From Pseudomonadota bacterium (lineage in GTDB: Bacteria > Pseudomonadota > Alphaproteobacteria > Sphingomonadales > Sphingomonadaceae), in contig JAKPHK010000031.1 in NCBI GenBank assembly GCA_029550345.1, forward strand, positions 62,001 through 126,000: a stretch of 64,000 nt of DNA, in the 5' to 3' direction. Below are positions 26,836-35,909 of this stretch, in pieces. The notes beneath the pieces were generated by a model, which saw only the letters and a list, made by a program, of their open reading frames with translations, ran no database searches and was not told the origin of the DNA. A program made the translations under genes and the position numbers. The first letter of the stretch is position 1; each line of letters begins with the position of its first letter.

Positions 26836-29684
26836 GCAGACTTCTCCTTGGCATCCGGTTCGGCCCCGGAATCACCCGCCTTGCGCGGGGGCAGGGGGAC
26901 GAAATAGCCGATCAGCAGCATCAATACACCCACCCCGATGAACGCCACGATACGAGCAATGCCATCGGCCTGCGACATATCGACGAAAATCAGCTTTGCC
27001 ACGACCACGCCCAGCAGGATGGCCCCGGCCAGCCACGGCAGACGCATCGCCCGGCGCTGGGCCAGCAGCATCAGGCCCATGGCGATCAGCGCCCAGAGGA
27101 TCGAGAACCCGGTCAGTACGGTCGGGCTGGAAAGCGTGGTATAGTCCCACGGCACGCCCATGAAGTGATGCGCGCTGCGCACCCAGACCCCGTTGATCGC
27201 CGTAAAGCCAAGGAGGGCCAGCCCGGCAAGGCCGCCGTTCCCGGCCAGCCATGCGGCAAGACGCGGCCGCGGATCGGCCTTGGCCAGGACCAGCCGGTAG
27301 AATGCCAGCGCCGCGATTGCGAGGCCGACGGCAAGGTCAATCGGGTTGAGTAGCGGGACATAAGGCAACGGCTGGGTGTCGCCCGCAGCAGCCCATCCGG
27401 CATAGAGCGCGCCGATCCAGGTCAGCGCGGCCAGCACCAACCCGGCCCGCCACCAATAGGCCCGCGCGTGCGGGTGCAGCGGCCAGGCGTGACGCTCTGT
27501 TCCGCCCTGCGCAGCGCGCCCGGCCCAGCGCGAAAGGCCGAACAGGATCGCGGTTGAACTGATCAGGAAGACTACGCCGGCCCATGACGAATCCCACAGA
27601 TTCGTCACGTCGATCAGCTTGAACAGTGCATCGCTGAGCATCACGGTCAACAGCAGGACCCCGCCAGTGTGCATCCCGGCATCCCAGCGGCTGTGGGCGG
27701 GCAGCGCGGCCCGGTCGCGCAGTTGCAGCATCCGGTAGTGAATGCCCAGTGCCGCAACCCATGCGATCAGATCGGGCAGGTCCACCACCCGGCGGCCCGA
27801 AAGCAGCACCGCTGCCAGGCTCAGTGCGATCAGCACCAGGCTGGCCCGGCCGGGCCAGGTGGCAACCGCCCATTCGCGGGTCCGGCCGAACCAGTTGGCC
27901 AGCGCCATCAGGCCAAGGATACCCAGCATTCCGACCAACATCTGATTGGAGAGGTTGAAGACCGGCACTGGCCAGGTCTGATCGCTTACCGCCGGAAGCG
28001 CACGGGTGGCTTCCTGAAACACGGCGCAAACGGCAAAGCCGAATCCGGCCAGGAACACCAGCGGGCCGATCTGCCGCTCGACCGGGATCCACTGCCGCGC
28101 CCAGCTCGATCCACTGTGCGGCCATTCGCGCCGCAGCAGCCAGGCGGTGAAGATCAGCGGCGCGGCAACCAGCAGCGGCCCGAAAAAGCCGTTGTTGGCA
28201 AACGGAATTGCCGAGACATTGAAGCCCAGGGCAGAGAAGGTCAGCACCGCGCCCAGCCCTTGCAGCGCAAGGCCGAAGGCGCGCGGCATCCACCGCGCCT
28301 GCCGTGCACCGACCCAGAACGCACCAGCACCTTCCAATGCCCAGGCGGTGCCGGTCCAGCTGACGTCGAGCGCCAGCGGGATCGCCATGGTGACGAAGCC
28401 GATCCCGATCGCCAGCACGCATTCGAACAGCAGGCCCATGCCCTGCTTGCGCCGCTGCATCGCCCACCAGGCGACCGCCAGATAGACCGCGCCGAAAGCC
28501 AGCGCCGACCAGGCGGCAGCATAGGGCTTGTCGTGGACCAGCCCGGCCTGAAGGGCGAACCCGGCCAGCGCCGTGCCGAACAGCAGCGTCGAATCCGCCA
28601 TGTTGCCGAGTTTGCCCGGGGTGTTGTGGGCATAGAGCAGCGCGGTGGCGAGGTAGATCGCGATCGAAAGCGCCAGAAACACTTCGCAGATCAGGAAGTG
28701 CCGGTCCTGATAGGCGCCAAGGCCCCACAGCGAAGCAAGGCCGAAGGTGGCGAAGAAGCCCAGCAGGTTGAGCGCGCGCCAGCTTTTTTTCCAGGCGATC
28801 CCCATCACTGCGAGGTTGAGGATCGTGATATAGCTGAACAGACCCAGCGGGGTTTTTGCCTCTCCCCCCAGCAGCACCGGCACGGCATAACCGCCCAGGA
28901 ACGAGGCCAGCGCCAGCACCCGCGAATTCTGCATCACGGCGAGCACGGCGCCAAGCGCGGCAAATACCACCATGAAGCCGAACGCGGCGGTTGGCGGCAT
29001 GACGTCAAAATGCTTCGCTGCGGCATAAACGGTCAGGTACATCACCGCCACGCCCGCGCCTTGAAGGTGTAGCGCGAAATCGGGGCGCACGGTCCGCTTC
29101 CAGAAGCCGACGCCCAATAGCGCGGCCCCGGCCAGACCGACCGTTGCCAGTCGCGCCTCGATCGGGAACAGCCCGGCATTGGCAACCAGCCGGGCCAGGA
29201 ACACCAGCCCGACGAACAGCACCACCAGCCCGACCCGGACGATGGTGTTGCCCCCGGTGAACCATTCCACAACCTTGCGCAGGCCTGTTTCAAGCGGGTT
29301 CTCGCGGTCGAGATAGGTCGGCTTGGCAGGCTTTGCCGGGGACGCAGCAGGCTCATCAGGCCAGGCCTGGACAAGTTCCGGTTCGGGTACGCGCGCCTGT
29401 GCGCGGGCGGGTTCGGGCCTGAGCGCCGCCGCAGCGGGCGGAGCAGGAGGCGCCTGCTCTGCCGGGCGCGTTGGTACATCGTCAGGCAGCGCCTTTGCCC
29501 GCTCGGCCTGTTCGAACCGGGCCAGATGCCGTTGCACCGCCGTTTCGACCCCGGCCTCGAACAGGTTGCGCAGCCATGTGCCCATCGCCGCGCCGACCAT
29601 GCCGCCCAGGATCAGCCCGAAACTTTCCAGTCCCGCTGCCGCCCAGCCGATCAGGGCGCCTGCCACAATCGTCCACAAGATCAT
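26832..29684 (-). CDS. DUF2339 large polytopic membrane protein
   Basis: 950 residues with 20 or more hydrophobic helices over most of its length. It starts with one helix (MILWTIVAGALIGWAAAGL), then a charged and Pro/Ala-rich cytoplasmic segment at about 45-130 and a basic DRENPLETGLRKVVEW lead-in before the helix array. This matches DUF2339. The start ATG at 29684 is chosen because a longer frame to 29717 adds residues without a membrane helix. No known transport motif is visible. It begins the operon with DUF3999 and the twin secreted proteins. Confidence 0.85.
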   Translation of the reverse strand: MILWTIVAGALIGWAAAGLESFGLILGGMVGAAMGTWLRNLFEAGVETAVQRHLARFEQAERAKALPDDVPTRPAEQAPPAPPAAAALRPEPARAQARVPEPELVQAWPDEPAASPAKPAKPTYLDRENPLETGLRKVVEWFTGGNTIVRVGLVVLFVGLVFLARLVANAGLFPIEARLATVGLAGAALLGVGFWKRTVRPDFALHLQGAGVAVMYLTVYAAAKHFDVMPPTAAFGFMVVFAALGAVLAVMQNSRVLALASFLGGYAVPVLLGGEAKTPLGLFSYITILNLAVMGIAWKKSWRALNLLGFFATFGLASLWGLGAYQDRHFLICEVFLALSIAIYLATALLYAHNTPGKLGNMADSTLLFGTALAGFALQAGLVHDKPYAAAWSALAFGAVYLAVAWWAMQRRKQGMGLLFECVLAIGIGFVTMAIPLALDVSWTGTAWALEGAGAFWVGARQARWMPRAFGLALQGLGAVLTFSALGFNVSAIPFANNGFFGPLLVAAPLIFTAWLLRREWPHSGSSWARQWIPVERQIGPLVFLAGFGFAVCAVFQEATRALPAVSDQTWPVPVFNLSNQMLVGMLGILGLMALANWFGRTREWAVATWPGRASLVLIALSLAAVLLSGRRVVDLPDLIAWVAALGIHYRMLQLRDRAALPAHSRWDAGMHTGGVLLLTVMLSDALFKLIDVTNLWDSSWAGVVFLISSTAILFGLSRWAGRAAQGGTERHAWPLHPHARAYWWRAGLVLAALTWIGALYAGWAAAGDTQPLPYVPLLNPIDLAVGLAIAALAFYRLVLAKADPRPRLAAWLAGNGGLAGLALLGFTAINGVWVRSAHHFMGVPWDYTTLSSPTVLTGFSILWALIAMGLMLLAQRRAMRLPWLAGAILLGVVVAKLIFVDMSQADGIARIVAFIGVGVLMLLIGYFVPLPPRKAGDSGAEPDAKEKSA

Positions 29685-29771
29685 TTCGTGCGCCCCCGAA
29701 TGGTAACCGGCGGTCAATCTGGCAGAATTCTTGTTGTTTGTAAGCAGGCGCCTTGAACCAGTCCCCCGTTG

Positions 29772-30551
29772 CTATCCGGGTGAGGCCGCCGATCCGGCGA
29801 GCAATCCGCCATCGATGCCCAGTTCCGCTCCGGTGATATAGGTCGCTTCATCCGATCCCAGCAGCACCGCCAGCGCGGCAACCTCCTGCGGAAGGCCAAA
29901 GCGTTTCAGCGGGGTATCGGCAACCAGCGCCGCCATCCGTTCGGCTCGGTCCGGCCCATCACCCAGCATCGGTTCCCACATTTCTGTCAGCACCGCGGCG
30001 GGGTGGATCGAATTGCAGCGGATCGTCCAGCCCTGCTGCGCGCAATAGAGCGCGACCGACTTGGTGTGGTTACGCACTGCGGCCTTGGAGCTGGCATAGG
30101 CTGCCGCGCCGGGAATCCCGACCAGGCCCGAGCGTGACGAGATGTTGATGATCGAGCCTGTGCCTTTGCCCTTCATCGCGCCGATCGCGTAACGGCAGCC
30201 CAGGAAGGTGCCGTCAAGGTTGACCGCATGGACGCGGTGCCAATCGGCCAGACTGGCGTTTTCGGGATCGTGCGGGCCGGTCGGCACCTCGAACCCGGTG
30301 ATCCCGGCGTTGTTGACAACCACGTCGGCGGCGGGGACTTCGGCGGCCAGCCTTGTCCAGTCGGCCTCGCTCGACACGTCGAGCGGGACGAAGCGGAAGC
30401 CGGTCGCGGCAGCGGCGGCCCGGCCGGTGTCACGGTCGATATCGGTCAGGATAACTTCGCCGCCTTCAGCGGCGAAAGCTTCGCAGATTGCCCGGCCAAT
30501 GCCGCGCCCGGCGCCGGTGACGACGCAGATTTTTCCAGAGAGTCTGGGCAT
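29772..30551 (-). CDS. SDR family oxidoreductase
   Basis: 259 residues. Classical SDR: cofactor motif TGAGRGIG at 12-19, Asp in LTDIDR (NAD preference), NNAG, active-site Ser in NISSRSG and YASSK. The C-terminus ([14 protein letters not shown]) is the usual SDR end. The substrate is unknown; cyclohexanol or steroid-type SDRs look alike. The ATG at 30551 is chosen; a start at 30572 adds seven residues that seem unneeded. Confidence 0.88.
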   Translation of the reverse strand: MPRLSGKICVVTGAGRGIGRAICEAFAAEGGEVILTDIDRDTGRAAAAATGFRFVPLDVSSEADWTRLAAEVPAADVVVNNAGITGFEVPTGPHDPENASLADWHRVHAVNLDGTFLGCRYAIGAMKGKGTGSIINISSRSGLVGIPGAAAYASSKAAVRNHTKSVALYCAQQGWTIRCNSIHPAAVLTEMWEPMLGDGPDRAERMAALVADTPLKRFGLPQEVAALAVLLGSDEATYITGAELGIDGGLLAGSAASPG

Positions 30552-30679
30552 GGGAATTCCTTGTGGATGCAATTGGTCAGCGCAGCGCCACTGGGCTGCG
30601 GGGAGGGATCAATCCGCCGTGGCGGTGTCACTGGACCAAGTGCGGAACTCCTGAATTGCTGGAGCGCCGTCTAGCGTGA

Positions 30680-32098
30680 TCAGGCGGCGTCGCCAATCCC
30701 CAGCTCGCCAAGCTTGCGATAAAGTGTCGAGCGACCGATCCCGAGACGGCGGGCAACCTCGGTCATCCGGCCGCGATAGTGGCCGATGGCGAGGCGGATC
30801 ACGTCGGCCTCGATCTCTTCAAGCGGGCGCAGGTTGCCGTCCGGGGTGTAGAGCATCACACCGACTCCTTCCTGAACCGGCGACTGGTGTGCGCCATCTG
30901 CGCCGAGCATATCGGACAGCTGGGGGAAATCCTCGGCGGTCAGGGCATCGCCATCGCAGAACACCGCCGCCCGGAACAGCACAGCCTGAAGCTGGCGGAC
31001 ATTGCCCGGCCAGTCATATGCGGCCAGCAGCGACAGCGCGGCATCGGTGATCCCTAGCGGCCTCAGGCCCGGTTGCTCACCGATCCGGGCCAGGAAATGC
31101 CGGGCCAGGGCGGGGATATCGCCCGACCGTTCACGCAGCGCCGGCAGGTGGACCGTGGTGCCGCCGATGATCGCCAGCAGTTCGGGCAGGAAGTGCCCGC
31201 CATCGGTCATTTCCCTGAGCGGCAGGTTGCTGGCGGAGATGATCCGGACATCGACCTTGAACGAATGGCGCGCGCCGATCGGCCGGACATCGCCGCGCTG
31301 AAGCGATTCGAGCAGGCGCTGCTGAACATGGACCGGCAGGCGGTCAATCTCGTCAAGCACCAGGGTGCCGCCGTCGGCGTGTTGAAGGGCGCCGACGTGC
31401 CTGTCGAAGGCCCCTGGAAAGGCGCCTTTCTCATGGCCGAACAGCGCCGATTCAACCGAATTGGCCGGGATCGCACCAATGTTCAGCATCCGCAGCGGCG
31501 CCTTCACCCGCGGACTCGCCGCCTGCATCGCCCGGGCAACCATCTCCTTGCCGGTCCCGGTTTCGCCCTCGATCAGCACCGACCCGTGCCCGCGCGCTGC
31601 CTTGGCAGCCACGGCAAGGGCGGTGCGGAAGGCTGGTGCGGCCCCGATCATCACATCGAAATCGGGGGTTGAAGGCATTTTTTCAGTCAGCGGCTGAAGC
31701 TCGTCACGCGGGGCTTCGCGGGTGGTCGCCATCCGCAGCGCCAGCATCAGCCTGTCCGGCGCAACCGGCTTGATCAGATAGTCGGTCGCCCCGGCGCGCA
31801 TCGCTTCCACTGCCAGCAGCGGCGATGCACTGGTCGTCAGCATCAGGATTGGCAGGGCCGGGCGGCGGGCACGCAATTCGGCGATCAGCGCGCAGGCTTC
31901 CTCGCCCGGAACCCATTGATCGAGAACGATTGCGCCCAGCTGCATCCCCTGACGGGTGCCGAGCGTGGCGATGGCGGTTTCGCTGTCCTTGACGACCAGC
32001 GTGCGCCACCCCTCGCGCGAGGTAAGCGCGGTGATCAGCCGGCTTTGCGCCGGTTCATCGTCGATCAGCATCAACAGGCGCTGTTCGATTTCCGCCAT
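30680..32098 (-). CDS. NtrC-type response regulator with variant GAFPGA loop
   Basis: 472 residues: receiver domain (Asp60 in IVLDQWVPG, Lys110), AAA+ ATPase domain with Walker A GETGTGKE at 178-185 and Walker B LVLDE at 246-250, and a Fis-type helix-turn-helix at about 430-470. The sigma54-contacting loop reads GAFPGA (225-230) where GAFTGA is usual. Its Thr is needed for sigma54 activation in canonical members, so this one may not activate sigma54 promoters. There is no kinase gene beside it. Confidence 0.88.
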   Translation of the reverse strand: MAEIEQRLLMLIDDEPAQSRLITALTSREGWRTLVVKDSETAIATLGTRQGMQLGAIVLDQWVPGEEACALIAELRARRPALPILMLTTSASPLLAVEAMRAGATDYLIKPVAPDRLMLALRMATTREAPRDELQPLTEKMPSTPDFDVMIGAAPAFRTALAVAAKAARGHGSVLIEGETGTGKEMVARAMQAASPRVKAPLRMLNIGAIPANSVESALFGHEKGAFPGAFDRHVGALQHADGGTLVLDEIDRLPVHVQQRLLESLQRGDVRPIGARHSFKVDVRIISASNLPLREMTDGGHFLPELLAIIGGTTVHLPALRERSGDIPALARHFLARIGEQPGLRPLGITDAALSLLAAYDWPGNVRQLQAVLFRAAVFCDGDALTAEDFPQLSDMLGADGAHQSPVQEGVGVMLYTPDGNLRPLEEIEADVIRLAIGHYRGRMTEVARRLGIGRSTLYRKLGELGIGDAA

Positions 32099-32194
32099 TT
32101 GCCCCTTTGCCTATCCCCGAGGTCAGTCGAAGGGACCGCATAACGTGATTGGGTAAAGAGCCGATTAAGGCTGCGCTTTTGGTGGCAATGGCCC

Positions 32195-32223
32195 TTGAGC
32201 GGCGCGGAATTGGACGATAGAGA
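32195..32223 (+). promoter_or_regulatory. Possible promoter of the COX-IV/pnt operon
   Basis: TTGAGC (32195-32200), 17 bases, then TAGAGA (32218-32223) lie about 40 bases upstream of the small cytochrome gene. The hexamers match the consensus only partly, so this is a weak guess from position and spacing. Confidence 0.3.
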
Positions 32224-32264
32224 CCGGGGCCGACAATGCGTTTACAGCAAACAGGGAAGACAAG

Positions 32265-32390
32265 ATGGCCAGCGGCAATGACATGAAGGCACACGAAGCG
32301 ACCTATTCAGGCTTTATCGGCCTGGTGAAGTGGGGCTCTGTGGCCACGGCGCTGGTCACCATCGTCGCGCTCTATTTCATCATCACCTGA
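32265..32390 (+). CDS. aa3-type cytochrome c oxidase subunit IV (41 aa)
   Basis: A 41-residue protein with the start MASGNDMKAHEATYSGFI, a Gly-leu-val-lys turn and one helix (VATALVTIVALYFIIT). This matches the small subunit IV of bacterial aa3 oxidases (COX4_pro_2). GGGAAG stands about seven bases upstream. It stabilises the aa3 oxidase; catalytic subunits are not nearby. It begins 17 bases before pntAA, an arrangement seen in several sphingomonads. Confidence 0.85.
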   Translation: MASGNDMKAHEATYSGFIGLVKWGSVATALVTIVALYFIIT

Positions 32391-32406
32391 CCGGTCCGCG
32401 GCAATC

Positions 32407-33525
32407 ATGCGGATCGCGGTCCTGAAGGAAACCGCGAGCGGGGAAACCCGGGTCGCGGCCAGCCCCGAAACGGTGAAGAAGTTCATCGCGCTGGGTGCCA
32501 GTGTGGCGGTTGAGCCCGGAGCGGGCGAAACGTCGTCCATATCCGATGCGGACTATGCTGCCGCCGGGGCGGAAGTCGCCAAGGATGCGGTCAAGGGCGC
32601 GGACATCGTGCTGGGGGTGCAGGGCCCCGATCCCAAAAAGCTCAAGGGCGCCAACGCCGGGGCCTGGATCGTCGCCGGGCTCGATCCGTTCGGCCAGAGG
32701 GCGCGGGTGGACGAGTACGCCAAGGCCGGATTCGAGGCGCTGGCGATGGAATTCATGCCGCGCATCACCCGCGCGCAGAGCATGGACATCCTTTCCAGCC
32801 AGTCCAACCTCTCCGGCTACAAGGCGGTGATCGAGGCGGCGAACGCCTATGGCCGCGCTTTTCCGATGATGATGACCGCCGCCGGAACCGTGGCTGCCGC
32901 CAAGTGCTTTGTCATGGGCGTGGGCGTGGCCGGGCTTCAGGCGATCGCCACCGCGCGGCGGCTTGGCGCGCAGGTTTCCGCCACCGATGTGCGCTCTGCC
33001 ACCAAGGAACAGATCCTCTCGCTCGGGGCCAAGCCGATCTTCGTCGAAAGCGTCGCCGGGATCGAGGGTGAGGGTGCGGGCGGCTATGCCACCGAAATGA
33101 GCGAGGAATACCAAAAAGCCCAGGCCGAACTGGTAAGCGCGCACATTGCCAAGCAGGACATCGTCATCACCACCGCGCTGATCCCGGGCCGGGCTGCGCC
33201 GCGCCTCATTTCCGACGCCCAGATCAAAACCATGAAGCCGGGCAGCGTGATCTTTGACCTCGCCGTGGCACAGGGCGGAAACGTCGAAGGTTCAAAGGCC
33301 GACGAAGTTGTCGTCAAGCATGGCGTCAAGATCATCGGCTGGTCCAACACGCCCAGCCACCTCGCGGCGGATGCCTCGGCGCTGTTCGCCCGCAACCTCT
33401 ACAACTTCCTTTCCGCCTTCTGGGACAAGGAAGCGGGCAAACCCGTGCTCGACGAGGAAATCGGCAATGCGGTGCGGCTGACCCAAGGCGGGAAGGTTGT
33501 GAACGAGAGGCTGTTGGGGGTTTAG
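32407..33525 (+). CDS. pntAA: NAD(P) transhydrogenase subunit alpha, part 1 (NAD-binding)
   Basis: 372 residues comprising domain I of the proton-translocating transhydrogenase. It starts with KETASGETRVAASPETV and has the NAD-binding VMGVGVAGLQAIATARRLGA and the mobile loop near GAGGYATEMSEEYQ. It holds NAD(H) for hydride transfer to NADP bound by PntB. The bacterial form is split in three genes here, as in Rhodospirillum rubrum and other alphaproteobacteria. pntAB follows three bases after its stop. Confidence 0.93.
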   Translation: MRIAVLKETASGETRVAASPETVKKFIALGASVAVEPGAGETSSISDADYAAAGAEVAKDAVKGADIVLGVQGPDPKKLKGANAGAWIVAGLDPFGQRARVDEYAKAGFEALAMEFMPRITRAQSMDILSSQSNLSGYKAVIEAANAYGRAFPMMMTAAGTVAAAKCFVMGVGVAGLQAIATARRLGAQVSATDVRSATKEQILSLGAKPIFVESVAGIEGEGAGGYATEMSEEYQKAQAELVSAHIAKQDIVITTALIPGRAAPRLISDAQIKTMKPGSVIFDLAVAQGGNVEGSKADEVVVKHGVKIIGWSNTPSHLAADASALFARNLYNFLSAFWDKEAGKPVLDEEIGNAVRLTQGGKVVNERLLGV

Positions 33526-33528
33526 GAC

Positions 33529-33813
33529 ATGGACTTCATCTCAATCCTCTCGATCTTCGTGATGGCCTGCTTCGTCGGCTATTACGTGGTCTGGTCGGTC
33601 ACCCCGGCGCTGCATACGCCGCTGATGGCGGTGACCAATGCGATTTCCTCCGTGATCATCGTCGGCGCGCTGATTGCCAGTGCGGCGGCGGGTAGTGCCT
33701 CTTCGAAGTGGCTGGGGCTGCTGGCGGTGGTGCTGGCCAGCGTCAACATCTTTGGCGGCTTCGCGGTGACCGCGCGGATGCTGGCGATGTACAAGAAGAA
33801 GGAGACGAAGTGA
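33529..33813 (+). CDS. pntAB: NAD(P) transhydrogenase subunit alpha, part 2 (membrane)
   Basis: 94 residues with three membrane helices (about 5-24, 33-52, 60-80) and a basic KKKETK end. It is the membrane half of the split alpha subunit (domain IIa). The stop overlaps the pntB ATG (TGATG), so it is translationally coupled. Together with PntB it forms the proton channel that links NADP reduction to the proton gradient. Confidence 0.93.
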   Translation: MDFISILSIFVMACFVGYYVVWSVTPALHTPLMAVTNAISSVIIVGALIASAAAGSASSKWLGLLAVVLASVNIFGGFAVTARMLAMYKKKETK

Positions 33814-35321
33814 TGAACTTCGCGCTCCTTTCCGCAGCCGCCGCTGCCACCGGCCACAGCGCCACTCCGGCCTGGGCGATGCTGGCCTATCTCGCCTCGG
33901 GCGTGCTGTTCATCCTGGCGCTGCGCGGGCTGTCCAGCCCCGGCACCAGCCGCGCGGGCAACCGCCATGGCATGATCGGGATGGCAATTGCAGTGGTGAC
34001 GACCCTGGTGGTGCACCCACCGATGACCACCGAACTGCTCAAGTGCGGCGGCTGCGTGCCCGATCCGCAAGTGCTTGATCGGTTGGGACTGGCGGAAATC
34101 CTTGCCGCCATCGCCATTGGCGGCGGGATCGGCTGGGTGATCGCCCGGCGGATCAAGATGACCGACATGCCGCAACTGGTGGCGGCGTTCCACAGCCTGG
34201 TCGGCCTGGCTGCCGTGCTGGTCGGCTGGGCGGCCTATCTCAATCCCGAAGCCTTCGGGATCGTTGGACCGGACGGGATGATCCACGGCGCCAGCAAGAT
34301 CGAAATGGCGCTGGGCATCGCGATTGGTGCGATCACCTTCTCCGGCTCGGTCATCGCCTTCCTCAAGCTGGCCGGCAAGATGAGCGGCGCGCCGATCCTG
34401 CTGCCCGCCCGCCATGCGATCAATCTGGTGCTGCTGCTGGCAATCGCCTTCTTCACGTTCGGCTTCTGGCATTCGCAGTCGCTTGTTGACATCGCGCTGC
34501 TGACCGCTCTGTCATTCCTGATCGGCTTTCTGCTGATCATCCCGATTGGCGGGGCGGATATGCCTGTGGTCGTTTCAATGCTCAATAGCTACTCGGGCTG
34601 GGCGGCCGCGGCGATGGGGTTCACGCTGCACAACACCGCGATGATCATCACCGGGGCACTGGTCGGTTCGTCCGGTGCGATCCTGTCCTATATCATGTGC
34701 AAGGCGATGAACCGCGGCTTCCTTTCGGTAATCGCCGGGGGCTTTGGCGCAGAAGCCAGCGCAGCTGGCGGCGCGGCCAAGGAACAACGCCCGTGGAAGC
34801 GCGGCAGCGCCGAGGATGCGGCCTATATGCTGGGTGAGGCTGAAAAGGTAATCATCATCCCCGGATACGGCATGGCGGTTTCCCAGGCCCAGCACGCACT
34901 GCGTGAAATGGCCGATCTGCTCAAGGAAAAGGGCGTTGAGGTTAAGTACGCGATCCATCCGGTCGCGGGGCGGATGCCCGGGCACATGAACGTGCTGCTG
35001 GCCGAAGCCCAGGTGCCTTACGACGAGGTGTTCGAGCTGGAAGACATCAACAGCGAGTTTGCCACCGCCGACGTCGCCTTCATCATCGGTGCGAACGACG
35101 TGGTCAACCCGGCAGCCAAGACCGACAAGTCTTCGCCGATCTATGGGATGCCGGTGTTCGACGTCGATAAGGCCAAGCAGGTGTTCTTCATCAAGCGCTC
35201 CATGGGCGGGGTCGGCTATGCCGGGGTCGATAACGACGTGTTCTACATGGACCAGACCATGATGCTGCTGGCCGACGCCAAGAAGATGGTTGAGGATATC
35301 AACAAGGCGCTCGCTCATTGA
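33813..35321 (+). CDS. pntB: NAD(P) transhydrogenase subunit beta
   Basis: 502 residues: domain IIb with about nine helices up to residue 290, then soluble domain III that binds NADP(H). Motifs include VIIIPGYGMAVSQAQ, HPVAGRMPGHMNVLLAEA and IGANDVVNPAAK. It makes NADPH from NADH using the proton gradient. The ATG at 33813 lies in the pntAB stop codon; a start at 33708 would overlap pntAB entirely and is not used. It ends the pnt operon; a lipoprotein gene follows 32 bases later. Confidence 0.94.
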   Translation: MNFALLSAAAAATGHSATPAWAMLAYLASGVLFILALRGLSSPGTSRAGNRHGMIGMAIAVVTTLVVHPPMTTELLKCGGCVPDPQVLDRLGLAEILAAIAIGGGIGWVIARRIKMTDMPQLVAAFHSLVGLAAVLVGWAAYLNPEAFGIVGPDGMIHGASKIEMALGIAIGAITFSGSVIAFLKLAGKMSGAPILLPARHAINLVLLLAIAFFTFGFWHSQSLVDIALLTALSFLIGFLLIIPIGGADMPVVVSMLNSYSGWAAAAMGFTLHNTAMIITGALVGSSGAILSYIMCKAMNRGFLSVIAGGFGAEASAAGGAAKEQRPWKRGSAEDAAYMLGEAEKVIIIPGYGMAVSQAQHALREMADLLKEKGVEVKYAIHPVAGRMPGHMNVLLAEAQVPYDEVFELEDINSEFATADVAFIIGANDVVNPAAKTDKSSPIYGMPVFDVDKAKQVFFIKRSMGGVGYAGVDNDVFYMDQTMMLLADAKKMVEDINKALAH

Positions 35322-35353
35322 CGGTTAAGCCGCACGCCCGCATTGGGCGCGGC

Positions 35354-35851
35354 ATGGTGACCCGATCCGCCCTGCTGCTGCCCGCGCTGATCCTTAGCGC
35401 CTGTTCGCCCTCGAAACTGGCCTATGGCACGGTCAAGAGCGCGATGATGGAGGGCGGACTGTCCGAACCCAACGCGGCCTGCATGGCCGAGCGGATGACC
35501 GATCGGCTCAGCCTGATGCAACTCAACAAGCTGCGCAAGCTCAAGGGCGAAAAGCGCAGCCTGGCCGAATATGTCGAGGCGGTGCGCAAGGTCGGCGATG
35601 CCGAGGCGCTGTCGGTGACTGCCAGCAGCGCGGCGCTTTGCACGTTGGGACTGGCGAAAGAGAAGAAGCAGAAGGGGGTTCACGCAGAGACGCGGAGAAG
35701 AAAAGAGAGACGCAGAGAGGCTGCGCAATCCGCGAAGCGACCTCTACCATTCCGACTATGCGGCAAAACGCACGCTGGAAGCGACAAGGCGGCTTCGCCG
35801 CAAGCACGGCACCTCCGCGGCCCTCTTTTCTTCTCTGCGGCCTCTGCGTGA
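35354..35851 (+). CDS. Small lipoprotein, C-terminus formed by a type A repeat
   Basis: 165 residues. The signal peptide has a lipobox LILSAC (Cys17). The ordinary part, up to about residue 107, is helical (AACMAERMTDRLSLMQLNKLRKL). From about residue 108 the frame runs into the repeat at 35676-35855, yielding basic low-complexity sequence, and stops at a TGA inside the repeat. The likely native end was near ALCTLGL at about residue 99, so the tail is a repeat-made extension. It follows pntB. Function unknown. Confidence 0.75.
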   Translation: MVTRSALLLPALILSACSPSKLAYGTVKSAMMEGGLSEPNAACMAERMTDRLSLMQLNKLRKLKGEKRSLAEYVEAVRKVGDAEALSVTASSAALCTLGLAKEKKQKGVHAETRRRKERRREAAQSAKRPLPFRLCGKTHAGSDKAASPQARHLRGPLFFSAASA

Positions 35852-35855
35852 ACCC
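35676..35855. repeat. Type A palindromic element, copy 4 (CGCAGAGA version)
   Basis: The left arm (35676-35710) starts GGGTTCACGCAGAG; the right arm (about 35821-35855) ends CCTCTGCGTGAACCC. The arms are near-perfect inverse copies over about 34 bases, including AAGAAAAGAG. The core GGCGGCTTCGCCGCAAGCA is at 35788-35806, identical to copy 1. It is the longest copy (180 bp) and has fused to the preceding lipoprotein frame. A TTTTT follows the right arm, so it may also terminate transcription. Confidence 0.9.
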
Positions 35856-35876
35856 TTTTTCTGTACCGTCCCGGTT

Positions 35877-35896
35877 GACTTACACCGCTGTAAGTC
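35877..35896. promoter_or_regulatory. Perfect 8-bp dyad upstream of beta-helix/cytochrome operon
   Basis: GACTTACA (35877-35884), CCGC, TGTAAGTC (35889-35896) is a perfect inverted repeat. It overlaps a TTGACT hexamer (35875-35880) that could be a -35 box and ends 13 bases before the start codon. The geometry (20 bp, GTAAGTC-type half-sites) resembles operators of TetR-family repressors. The binding protein is not encoded nearby. Confidence 0.6.
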
Positions 35897-35909
35897 CATC
35901 ATCACGCCC

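Noticed and set aside
27669..29072. 467-codon plus-strand frame opposite DUF2339
   Set aside because: Composition of repeated Gln/His/Arg, typical of antisense to hydrophobic coding; no motif.
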